Positions 7,366 to 13,212 of a stretch of DNA of 13,212 bases are shown here, piece by piece. This DNA is from Candidatus Omnitrophota bacterium. Lineage in GTDB: Bacteria; Omnitrophota; Koll11; Pluralincolimonadales; Pluralincolimonadaceae. The position numbers were made by a program, and so were the translations under genes. How positions within the stretch are numbered: the first letter of the stretch is position 1; every line of letters begins with the position of its first letter. Under the pieces are notes generated by a model, which saw only the letters and a list, made by a program, of their open reading frames with translations, was not told where the DNA came from and made no database searches. The stretch spans positions 1 to 13,212 of the forward strand of contig JAKLIT010000025.1 of assembly GCA_022709465.1 (NCBI GenBank), given 5' to 3'.

Positions 7366-8783
7366 ACGTCGCGGAAAGCGTAAAATTCTTCCTGCCGGAA
7401 CTGATACTTGCGGCGTCAGCGGTCACAGCGCTGATAGCGGGCCTCTTTATAAGGAAGAAGGCCGTCCTCGGCGTATTCTGCCTCGCGGCCATACTGCTTT
7501 CGATATTATACATGCCGCACAGCTATGAGGCGGCGGGCCCGCTATTCTCCGGCATGCTGCTCAACGATACGTTCTCGGAGTTCTTCAAGGAGATATCCCT
7601 GCTTGTCGTAGGGCTCGTAATACTGGTATCGCTCGGATACAAGCCGTTCTCCGATGAGGACGCGGGCGAATATTATTTCCTGCTGCTTGCGGCCACCGTG
7701 GCCATGATGGTCGCCGCATCCTCTAACAACCTGATGATGATATACATATCTCTTGAGGCGATATCGCTGGTCTCCTATATGCTGACCGCTTTCCTTAAAC
7801 GCGACCCGTTCTCGAGCGAAGCCGCGCTAAAGTATTTCCTATTCGGCGCGCTGGCTACCGGGGTAATGCTCTACGGCATATCGTTCGTTTACGGCCTCTT
7901 CGGCACGACGGACCTTTCTGCGATATCGGGCGTGATAAACGCCGGTGGCGCGAACTCGCTCGCCGCCGCTGTTGCCCTGCTGCTGGTATTCGCGGGGCTC
8001 AGTTTCAAATGCGCGCTCGTGCCGTTCCATATGTGGGTGCCTGATGCCTACCAGGGCGCGCCGACCCCGATAACCGCCTTCCTGTCCTCCGGGCCCAAGG
8101 CGATAGGTTTCGCGATACTCGTCAGGGTCTTCCTGAAGAATTTCTTCCCGATGTTCACCGGCTGGGCGGATATAGCACAGGTTGTCGCGATAATCACGAT
8201 GACCGCCGGTAATATCATCGCTATCAACCAGGAAGATATCAAGCGCATGCTCGGTTATTCGTCGATAGCGCAGGCCGGCTATATCCTTATAGGGTTTGTC
8301 GTCGGGACGTCCCTCGGCATACAGGCGATCATGTACTACCTTTTAGCATATGTGCTGATGAATATAGGCGCGTTCGGGTGCGTCGTCCTCGTCTCGAACT
8401 CGATCAAGAGCGACCACATCGAGGAGTACAGCGGGCTCTCGAAACGGGAACCCGTCCTCGCATTCATGCTGACGGTCTTCCTGTTGTCGCTTGCGGGCAT
8501 ACCCCCTCTCGCGGGTTTCTTCGGCAAGTTCCTCGTCTTTGCCGCCGCGATACAGTCGAAATACTATGTGCTCGCTGTGGCCGGCGTCGTCAACAGCGTG
8601 CTGGCGGTTTTCTATTATGTAAAGGTCGTTAAGTTCATGTACCTGAACGAACCGCGCACTTTTGTCAGGGAACGGAAACCGTTGTCGGTGAAACTCGCGC
8701 TTGTCATCGCGTTGATAGGCGTGCTCGCAGCGGGCTTCTTCCCCGTACCGTTCCTCAGATGGATAGGAAGCTCCCTACTGTAA
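7362..8783 (+). CDS. nuoN: NADH-quinone oxidoreductase subunit N (NuoN), TTG start
   Basis: This is the antiporter-like pumping subunit of complex I closest to NuoK. With the TTG start the protein has 473 residues, a normal size, and begins MNVAESVKFFLPELILAASA, as relatives do. Channel residues are present: Glu132 (YISLEAISLVSYML), Lys216 (GLSFKCALVPFHMWVPDAYQ), Lys246 (SSGPKAIGF) and Lys389 (PLAGFFGKFLVF), matching E. coli Glu133, Lys217, Lys247 and Lys395. The frame is open further upstream to an ATG at 7206, but that extension is arginine-rich, lies wholly within nuoM and is a shadow of it. The TTGA overlap with the nuoM stop and GGAGGA eight bases upstream favour TTG 7362. This is the last nuo gene; the next gene starts two bases after its stop. 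Confidence 0.95.
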   Translation: MNVAESVKFFLPELILAASAVTALIAGLFIRKKAVLGVFCLAAILLSILYMPHSYEAAGPLFSGMLLNDTFSEFFKEISLLVVGLVILVSLGYKPFSDEDAGEYYFLLLAATVAMMVAASSNNLMMIYISLEAISLVSYMLTAFLKRDPFSSEAALKYFLFGALATGVMLYGISFVYGLFGTTDLSAISGVINAGGANSLAAAVALLLVFAGLSFKCALVPFHMWVPDAYQGAPTPITAFLSSGPKAIGFAILVRVFLKNFFPMFTGWADIAQVVAIITMTAGNIIAINQEDIKRMLGYSSIAQAGYILIGFVVGTSLGIQAIMYYLLAYVLMNIGAFGCVVLVSNSIKSDHIEEYSGLSKREPVLAFMLTVFLLSLAGIPPLAGFFGKFLVFAAAIQSKYYVLAVAGVVNSVLAVFYYVKVVKFMYLNEPRTFVRERKPLSVKLALVIALIGVLAAGFFPVPFLRWIGSSLL

Positions 8784-8785
8784 AT

Positions 8786-9907
8786 ATGATGAAAAGAAGC
8801 ATCGCCATAGCGATACTGCTGGCCTTCGCGCCGGTAACATACGCCGATACAATCTATCTTAAGAACAAGGGCGTGCTGAAAGGGGTCATAAGGGCCGAGG
8901 ACACCTACCGCGTGACTCTCGCGATAGGCACAGGCACGATGAAGATATCCAGGGACCAGATCGAATCCATCGAGAAGGCCTCCGAAAAGGAAAACGCAGC
9001 GATCGAGGCCGCCGCCAGGAAGAAAGCTATCGAAAAAGGCGCACTCGTCCCCGATTCTTTCGCTGATACAGCCAAGAAGCTTCGTGAACTGATAGCGGGC
9101 AGGAAAGCCGCTGACGACGCGAAGAAACGGCTCGACGATGCTAAGGCCTCCCTCACGTCAAAAAAGAAGAAGTATAAGAATCTCAGGGCAAAATTCGACG
9201 TGGTCAACGGAAAGGTGGCCGGGATGGACCCGCAGAGTGACATAATGAGCTATAACCGTTATATAACAGAGATGAACTCGCTGAATAGCGAGATCTCATC
9301 GCTCGTAGAGGAACTGAATACGCTCAGCGTTAAAGTCCCGGAATTTGAGCGCAATTACTGGAAGGCGATCACCGAATACGGCAATGCCGTCGGGAACTTC
9401 CGTCTCGAGCTCGACAAGAAGGTCGAAGATATGAAGGAACGCGGCATCAGCGAAGAGGAATCCCTTTATGCTGCCGTAGCGTCGAAATCGCTTTCTGATA
9501 TCGAAAAGGGCCTCAGCAAGGACTCGGTCGCGCTGACAAAAACCGCGAACGGCATGACGGTCAAGGCGGTCCTGAACGGGAGCACGACCTGCCTGCTGGC
9601 CGTAGATACGGGCGCATCGATAGTCGTGATATCTCGCGAAATTGCGCGAAAGATAGAAACTAACCCGAATGACACTATAGAGGGCGTTAATTTCACGCTG
9701 GCGGACGGCAGCACCACGAAGAGCGACGTAATAATGGTCAAGAGCATAAGGGTCGGCAATTCGACCGCCTATGACGTTCCTGTCGCGGTTTCGGACAACC
9801 CTCCGGGCCAAGGCATAGACGGCCTGCTCGGGATGTCGTTCCTCGGCAATTTTAATATCAAGATGGACGTCGCGAACGAAAAGCTTGTCCTTGAGACGAT
9901 CAAATAA
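8786..9907 (+). CDS. Exported retropepsin-like aspartic protease with SH3-like and coiled-coil segments
   Basis: This 373-residue protein is not a known part of complex I or ATP synthase. Residues 1-20 are a signal peptide: basic MMKR, a hydrophobic core, and a likely cut after TYA, so it should work outside the inner membrane. Residues 21-64 (DTIYLKNKGVLKGVI to ISRDQIESIEK) resemble a small SH3-like beta domain seen in exported proteins. About residues 65-235 are highly charged and helical, probably coiled coil. The C-terminal 115 residues are a clan AA aspartic protease domain. It has the catalytic motif DTGAS at 274-278 (Asp274), a flap region around LADGSTTKSDV (305-315) and the GIDGLLGMSFLGNF hallmark at 343-356. 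One such domain has one catalytic Asp, so it would act as a dimer. ATG 8786 (or 8789) is preferred over ATG 8759, which would put nine polar residues before the signal peptide. No strong ribosome site is seen; coupling to nuoN is likely. The substrate is unknown. Confidence 0.88.
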   Translation: MMKRSIAIAILLAFAPVTYADTIYLKNKGVLKGVIRAEDTYRVTLAIGTGTMKISRDQIESIEKASEKENAAIEAAARKKAIEKGALVPDSFADTAKKLRELIAGRKAADDAKKRLDDAKASLTSKKKKYKNLRAKFDVVNGKVAGMDPQSDIMSYNRYITEMNSLNSEISSLVEELNTLSVKVPEFERNYWKAITEYGNAVGNFRLELDKKVEDMKERGISEEESLYAAVASKSLSDIEKGLSKDSVALTKTANGMTVKAVLNGSTTCLLAVDTGASIVVISREIARKIETNPNDTIEGVNFTLADGSTTKSDVIMVKSIRVGNSTAYDVPVAVSDNPPGQGIDGLLGMSFLGNFNIKMDVANEKLVLETIK

Positions 9908-9919
9908 TTGTGATAGAAT
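9891..9919 (+). promoter_or_regulatory. Candidate extended -10 sigma-70-type promoter before the atp genes
   Basis: TTGAGA (9891-9896) and TAGAAT (9914-9919) each match the consensus at five of six bases and are 17 bases apart. A TG at 9911-9912 makes an extended -10. It lies at the 3' end of the retropepsin gene. The predicted start of transcription, near 9926, falls just inside the atpZ-like gene. It would therefore serve atpB onward rather than atpZ, unless the atpZ start is mis-set. Sequence match only; no proof of activity. Confidence 0.4.
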
Positions 9920-10171
9920 ATGAAAGATAAGAAGGCGGAATTCTACAGGCTGACTAAGATTTGGGGGCTTCTCTCCTTCGTCCCCGTAGTCCTGGCCGCG
10001 GGCCCACTGGCGGGATACTTCCTAGGCGAATTCCTGGAAAAAAAGATAGGATTCGCGCCTTACCTTTCGCTCGTTTTCATGGGGCTTGGCTTCTACACGG
10101 GCGTAAGGGAGATAATAAAAATACTCAAGATCATACATAAAGATGACAGAGACGCACACGGCACAACCTGA
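9920..10171 (+). CDS. atpZ: AtpZ/AtpI-family small membrane protein of the ATP synthase operon
   Basis: This 83-residue protein has a charged N-terminus, two membrane helices (about residues 14-37 and 43-62) and a charged tail. The glycine pattern AGPLAGYFLGEFLEKKIGFAP followed by GLGFYTGVREI fits the AtpZ/ATPase gene 1 family, small proteins encoded at the head of many atp operons. They are thought to help c-ring assembly or divalent-cation supply and are not part of the finished enzyme. The family is variable, so assignment rests on size, two helices, glycine spacing and position just before atpB. No clear Shine-Dalgarno precedes ATG 9920; the 12-base gap instead contains a -10-like sequence. 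The 3' end overlaps atpB by 29 bases. Confidence 0.8.
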   Translation: MKDKKAEFYRLTKIWGLLSFVPVVLAAGPLAGYFLGEFLEKKIGFAPYLSLVFMGLGFYTGVREIIKILKIIHKDDRDAHGTT

Positions 10172-10898
10172 ACTCCCTAACCTCGTAGGGCTCTTGGCAG
10201 AGAAGCTCGAAGGGACGCCTTTTGCGCACTTCTTGCATCTCTATGAGAACATAATATACTCGCTCATTATCGTCGCGCTCGTATCCCTGCTGGCTTTTTT
10301 CGCGTCCCGCAGGAACTCGATGGTGCCGGGGCGGCTCCAGTTGTTCATGGAGATCGTCGTCGGGGGGCTCGATGACTTTGTATGCGGGATACTCGGCCCA
10401 AAAGGGAAGAGGTTCACGCCGTTCATCGGGACGCTCTTCATCTATATACTGCTAATGAACCTGATGGGCATGGTCCCGTTCATGAAGTCATCGACGTCAA
10501 GCCTTTCCACTACTGCGGCGCTTGCGGTTTGCGTCTTCCTGTACGTGCAGTTCACAGCCATAAAGGAGAACGGCATCCTTGGATACCTGGACCATCTCGC
10601 GGGAAACCCGAGAGGCGTTATTGCGTTCACGGTATTTATACCGGTGCTGCTCTTCTTCATACATATAATATCTGAGCTCGTAAAACCGCTGAGCCTCTCG
10701 CTGCGTCTCGCGAACAACATTTGGGCCGAAGACATGCTCCTCGCGGTATCTTCGCAGTTCGGCCTCGGAGGCGTGCCGCTGTTCCTTTTCAATATGTTCA
10801 TTACCCTTCTAGGGGGAATGATACAGGCGATCGTCTTCTGCCTGTTAAGCACGGTGTATTTTGCGCTTGTAATGCCTCACCATGAGGAATCAACATGA
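10143..10898 (+). CDS. atpB: F1Fo-ATP synthase subunit a
   Basis: This is the membrane stator subunit that forms the two half-channels for ions against the rotating c-ring. The 251 residues contain about five to six hydrophobic segments. The essential Arg of helix 4 is Arg188 (KPLSLSLRLANNIWAEDML), equal to E. coli Arg210. The carboxylates that follow (Glu196, Asp197) and Gln228 in the last helix (GGMIQAIVFCLLSTVYF), equal to E. coli Gln252, complete the site. The stretch after the Arg reads RLANN where many proteins have RLFGN. ATG 10143 lies inside the end of the atpZ-like gene (29-base overlap), with only a weak purine stretch upstream, so coupling is likely. A 37-base leader separates it from atpE. 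Confidence 0.97.
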   Translation: MTETHTAQPELPNLVGLLAEKLEGTPFAHFLHLYENIIYSLIIVALVSLLAFFASRRNSMVPGRLQLFMEIVVGGLDDFVCGILGPKGKRFTPFIGTLFIYILLMNLMGMVPFMKSSTSSLSTTAALAVCVFLYVQFTAIKENGILGYLDHLAGNPRGVIAFTVFIPVLLFFIHIISELVKPLSLSLRLANNIWAEDMLLAVSSQFGLGGVPLFLFNMFITLLGGMIQAIVFCLLSTVYFALVMPHHEEST

Positions 10899-10912
10899 CT
10901 CCTGTCGGAGTC
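10897..10912 (+). other. Small perfect hairpin between atpB and atpE
   Basis: GACTCC, loop TGTC, then GGAGTC: a six-base perfect stem with a four-base loop, starting in the atpB stop codon. No T-run follows, so it is not a factor-independent terminator. It could act in RNA processing or stability upstream of the highly translated atpE, or be chance. Confidence 0.4.
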
Positions 10913-10921
10913 TACAATTAA

Positions 10922-10929
10922 AAGGAGGT
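10922..10929 (+). promoter_or_regulatory. Near-perfect Shine-Dalgarno for atpE
   Basis: AAGGAGGT ends six bases before ATG 10936, in an A-rich leader. It is the best ribosome site in the window, fitting the need for many c subunits per enzyme, and it fixes the atpE start over the in-frame ATG at 10882 inside atpB. Confidence 0.85.
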
Positions 10930-10935
10930 ACGAAG

Positions 10936-11166
10936 ATGGACAGTAAAGCAATGCTCTCGATATCGGTCCCTATAGGGCTCGCTATAGCGGCCTTCGGTTC
11001 CGCTATCGCCCTCGGAAAAGCCGTAGCCGCCGCGATGGAAGCGACCGCTAGGCAACCCGAGGCCTCAATGAAGATCCTTATCAACATGATAGCCGGATGC
11101 GCCCTTATCGAAGCCCTCACGATATACGCGCTCGTGCTTTCGTTCTCTCTGATGGGGAAGATATAA
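10936..11166 (+). CDS. atpE: F1Fo-ATP synthase subunit c (proton-type)
   Basis: This is the two-helix hairpin proteolipid that forms the rotating ring and carries one ion site per copy. The protein has 76 residues. The polar loop is the canonical ARQPEA (38-43), and the ion-binding carboxylate is Glu59 in helix 2 (CALIEALTIYALV). Aligned to the sodium-type Ilyobacter protein through RQPEA, the sodium ligand Gln32 falls on Leu26 and Ser66 on Ala60, so protons are the likely coupling ion. The helix-1 GxGxGxGxG packing motif reads A19-G21-A23-A25-G27, with three Ala for Gly. The start is set by the strong ribosome site. The gene follows atpB after 37 bases and precedes atpF after 9. Confidence 0.97.
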   Translation: MDSKAMLSISVPIGLAIAAFGSAIALGKAVAAAMEATARQPEASMKILINMIAGCALIEALTIYALVLSFSLMGKI

Positions 11167-11175
11167 TACCCCGCG

Positions 11176-11673
11176 ATGGAACTCTTAAGGTCTTTAAGCG
11201 CTAACGAGGTAGTGGCGCAGGTCGTCAGTTTCCTGCTGCTGCTTACGCTGCTGCGCATATTCGCCTGGAAGAAGCTCCTGAAGATGCTCGACGACAGGCG
11301 CGAGAGGATCGCGTCGGAATTCAGGAAGATCGATGAGGCGCAGTCCGCGGTCGAGAAACTCAGGGCCGATTACGACAAGCGGCTTGCCGGGATAGAGGCC
11401 GAGGCCCGCGCGAAGATCCAGGAAGCAGTAGCCGAAGGCAAGAAGGTCTCGCAGGAGATACGGGAAGGCGCGAGGCAGGAAGCGCGCACTATACTCGACA
11501 AGGCGCAGGAGAATATCGAGATTGAGGTCTCGAAAGCGAAGCAGGAGCTAAAGGAGAAGGTCGTCGAGCTTACCCTCGGCACCACGGAAAAACTGCTCAA
11601 GGAGAAGATCACCGATGAGAAGGACAGGAAGCTGGCTTCCGAATTCCTCGATGACCTGGAGAAGGTGAAATGA
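11176..11673 (+). CDS. atpF: F1Fo-ATP synthase subunit b
   Basis: This is the peripheral stalk subunit, which dimerises and ties the Fo stator to the delta subunit on F1. The 165 residues show the usual layout. A single N-terminal membrane helix (about residues 11-29, VVAQVVSFLLLLTLLRIFA) is followed by WKKLLKMLDDRRERI and a long charged helix rich in Glu, Lys, Arg and Ala to the end. There is only one b gene here and no second b' copy next to it. ATG 11176 lies 9 bases after atpE with no strong ribosome site. The stop overlaps atpH as ATGA. Confidence 0.95.
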   Translation: MELLRSLSANEVVAQVVSFLLLLTLLRIFAWKKLLKMLDDRRERIASEFRKIDEAQSAVEKLRADYDKRLAGIEAEARAKIQEAVAEGKKVSQEIREGARQEARTILDKAQENIEIEVSKAKQELKEKVVELTLGTTEKLLKEKITDEKDRKLASEFLDDLEKVK

Positions 11674-12218
11674 ACGACCGTTCGGTCGCGAGAAGGTACG
11701 CCGAGGGATTCCTTGATTACGCCAAGGAGAGCGTGGGCGCGAAGGCCGGGCTCGAGGACCTGATGTCGCTCGGAAAGATGCTCGAGGCGGACCCCGAACT
11801 GCTGAGATTCCTCAAGAACCCGGAGATATCGTACAAGGACAAGGCGGCATTTATAGATAAGGTGTTCGAGGGGACATTCTCCGAGCAGACGCGCGAATTC
11901 ATGAAGCTTATAGTCGAAAAGCGCCGCAGTGACGAGGCCCCGAATATCGCGCTCGAAGCGAAGGAATTTTACTATCGCGAGATGGGGATAGAGCGCGCGC
12001 TCATAAAGAGCGCGAAACCCCTCCCCCCCGCCATGCTTGAGTCCATAAAAAAGAGGCTTGAAGGCAAGGTGGGCAAAAAACTTGAGGTAGAGGTAGAGGT
12101 CGACCCCTGGCTTATCGGCGGGGTGCAGGCCACGGTCGGGAATATCGTGATAGACGGCTCGGTAAGAAGGAAACTTTCCGAATTGAGGGAGCATCTAATG
12201 GAAATAAAGGTGGATTGA
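11670..12218 (+). CDS. atpH: F1Fo-ATP synthase subunit delta (OSCP-type)
   Basis: This subunit sits on top of F1 and joins the alpha/beta hexamer to the b stalk. The 182-residue length is standard. The N-terminal helical domain opens with [16 protein letters not shown] (compare the family's RRYAxALFxxA), and the C-terminal signature [14 protein letters not shown] followed by [15 protein letters not shown] (residues 144-176) is clear. The start makes an ATGA overlap with atpF and has GGAGAAGGTG just upstream. The next gene, atpA, begins one base after the stop. A poly-C run at 12022-12028 lies inside the gene, but the frame stays intact across it. Confidence 0.95.
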   Translation: MNDRSVARRYAEGFLDYAKESVGAKAGLEDLMSLGKMLEADPELLRFLKNPEISYKDKAAFIDKVFEGTFSEQTREFMKLIVEKRRSDEAPNIALEAKEFYYREMGIERALIKSAKPLPPAMLESIKKRLEGKVGKKLEVEVEVDPWLIGGVQATVGNIVIDGSVRRKLSELREHLMEIKVD

Positions 12219-12219
12219 C

Positions 12220-13212
12220 ATGGCACTAAGACCGGAAGAAGTCACTTCAGTCATAAAGGGCGAGCTTGAGAAGTTCAAGTCCAAGATGAAGATGGAGTCC
12301 GTCGGGACGATACTCCAGGTCGGCGACGGGATAGCGCGGGTCTACGGGCTCGATGACGCGATGATGGGAGAGTTAGTCGAACTCCCCGGCGGGGTAATGG
12401 GCATGGTCCTGAACCTCGAGGAAGAAAGCGTCGGTATCGCCATCTTCGGGTCCGACGAGAATATCAAGGACGGCGATACCGTCAAGCGGACCGGAAAGAT
12501 CGCGCAGGTGCCTGCGGGCAAGGCGCTCGTAGGCAGGGTCGTCGACGCGCTCGGCAACCCGATAGACGATAAAGGCCCTGTAGTCGCGGACAGGTTCAGG
12601 CCCATCGAAGGCCATTCGCCTAACGTCATACAGCGCCAGCCGGTCAAGGAGCCTCTGCAGACAGGTATCAAGGCCATAGATTCGATGATACCTATAGGGC
12701 GCGGCCAGCGCGAGCTGGTCATAGGCGACAGGCAGACCGGGAAGACCGCCATTGCCATTGATACGATAATCAACCAGAAGGATAAAGGCGTATACTGCAT
12801 ATATGTAGCGATCGGGCAGAAGCTTTCTACGATCGTCTCTGTATCGGAGACGCTCGCGAAATACGGCGCGATGGAATATACGACGATAGTCAGCGCACCG
12901 GCCGAATCCCCCGCCCCGCTGCAATACCTCGCGCCATACGCGGGCTGCGCGATGGGCGAGGAGTTCATGTATAACGGCAAGCACGCGCTGGTCATTTACG
13001 ACGACCTTTCGAAACACGCGCAGGCGTACAGGCAGCTCTCGCTGCTGTTGAGGCGTCCGCCTGGGCGCGAGGCGTATCCGGGAGACATATTCTATCTGCA
13101 TTCAAGGCTGCTCGAGCGCGCCGCTAAACTTTCTGACGAGCTTGGCGGCGGTTCCCTTACCGCCCTGCCGTTCATAGAGACGCAGGCCGGCGACATCACG
13201 AGCTACATACCG
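12220..13212 (+). CDS. atpA: F1Fo-ATP synthase subunit alpha, 3' partial
   Basis: This is the non-catalytic nucleotide-binding subunit of the F1 hexamer. The frame is open from ATG 12220 to the window end, giving 331 residues of an expected 500 or so. The N-terminus [19 protein letters not shown] is family-typical. The beta-barrel domain covers about residues 25-95. The P-loop GDRQTGKT is at 169-176, the same numbers as in E. coli. The Walker B region [13 protein letters not shown] is at 255-267, and [15 protein letters not shown] is at 275-289. GGTGGA lies a few bases upstream as a ribosome site. It follows atpH by one base. The rest of the operon (gamma, beta, epsilon) would be expected beyond the window. 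Confidence 0.98.
   Translation, partial: MALRPEEVTSVIKGELEKFKSKMKMESVGTILQVGDGIARVYGLDDAMMGELVELPGGVMGMVLNLEEESVGIAIFGSDENIKDGDTVKRTGKIAQVPAGKALVGRVVDALGNPIDDKGPVVADRFRPIEGHSPNVIQRQPVKEPLQTGIKAIDSMIPIGRGQRELVIGDRQTGKTAIAIDTIINQKDKGVYCIYVAIGQKLSTIVSVSETLAKYGAMEYTTIVSAPAESPAPLQYLAPYAGCAMGEEFMYNGKHALVIYDDLSKHAQAYRQLSLLLRRPPGREAYPGDIFYLHSRLLERAAKLSDELGGGSLTALPFIETQAGDITSYIP

Noticed and set aside
10936..11166. Sodium-coupled ATP synthase
   Set aside because: The Gln of helix 1 and the Ser/Thr after the Glu in helix 2, needed for sodium binding in known cases, are Leu and Ala here.
11162..11167. Perfect TATAAT at the atpE stop, possible promoter for atpF
   Set aside because: No decent -35 at 16-18 bases upstream (TTCGTT at best), and the bases are set by the Ile and stop codons of atpE. 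The transcript would start almost at the atpF ATG.
11154..11172. GGGG...CCCC pairing around the atpE stop as a possible terminator
   Set aside because: Only four pairs with an 11-base loop and no T-run; atpF and atpH continue directly.
12022..12028. Poly-C run in atpH as a possible phase-variation tract or frameshift
   Set aside because: Only seven bases, the frame is intact on both sides, and the protein matches the family before and after it.
11370..12194. 274-residue open frame on the - strand across atpF and atpH
   Set aside because: Long, but antisense to two well-supported genes. Its sequence is low-complexity (Ser, Phe) where it mirrors the Lys/Glu-rich b subunit, and it has no recognisable domain.
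12342..13101. Two long - strand open frames antisense to atpA
   Set aside because: They lie fully inside alpha-subunit coding sequence with intact P-loop and Walker B. High GC explains the lack of stops on the other strand.

Overview
The window is a single, gap-free run of energy-metabolism genes, all on the + strand. It carries most of a complex I (nuo) operon followed directly by the first part of an F1Fo-ATP synthase (atp) operon. Coding density is close to 100 percent. Only 61 bases in total lie between genes, the largest gap is 37 bases, and most neighbours overlap by 1 to 32 bases. No RNA genes, insertion sequences, CRISPR arrays, tRNAs or factor-independent terminators were seen.

Region 1 (2-8783) holds nuoB (5' end cut by the window), nuoC, nuoD, nuoH, nuoI, nuoJ, nuoK, nuoL, nuoM and nuoN. 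These encode the quinone-binding connecting module (B, C, D, I) and the membrane proton-pumping arm (H, J, K, L, M, N). The NADH-oxidising module nuoE/F/G is not between nuoD and nuoH, its usual place. The complex may therefore be the 11-subunit type fed by another donor such as ferredoxin, or EFG may be encoded elsewhere. NuoD lacks the Ni-binding cysteine pairs of group 4 hydrogenases and keeps the quinone-site His and Tyr, so this is a quinone-reducing complex I.

Region 2 (8786-9907) is one gene that does not belong to either complex. It encodes an exported protein with a small SH3-like N-terminal segment, a long charged coiled-coil-like middle and a C-terminal retropepsin-like aspartic protease domain (DTGAS). 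It begins 2 bases after nuoN and ends 12 bases before the first atp gene. A good extended -10 promoter candidate lies at its 3' end.

Region 3 (9920-13212) is atpZ-like, atpB (a), atpE (c), atpF (b), atpH (delta) and the first 331 codons of atpA (alpha), in the standard bacterial order. The c subunit looks proton-type rather than sodium-type. A small hairpin and a near-perfect Shine-Dalgarno precede atpE, as expected for a subunit needed in many copies. Complex I would build the ion gradient that the ATP synthase uses.

Organism: a GC-rich bacterium with a strong taste for AUA (Ile) and AGG (Arg) codons, an AtpZ/B/E/F/H/A operon and a nuo cluster without EFG. This, together with the exported SH3-like/coiled-coil/retropepsin protein, suggests an uncultured lineage such as Candidatus Omnitrophota or a relative in the PVC or deltaproteobacterial neighbourhood. 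That placement is inference only. Most of the window is ordinary. The points most worth a second look are a Ser in place of the conserved membrane Glu of NuoK, the retropepsin gene lodged between the two operons, and the Ala-rich helix-1 motif of the c subunit.
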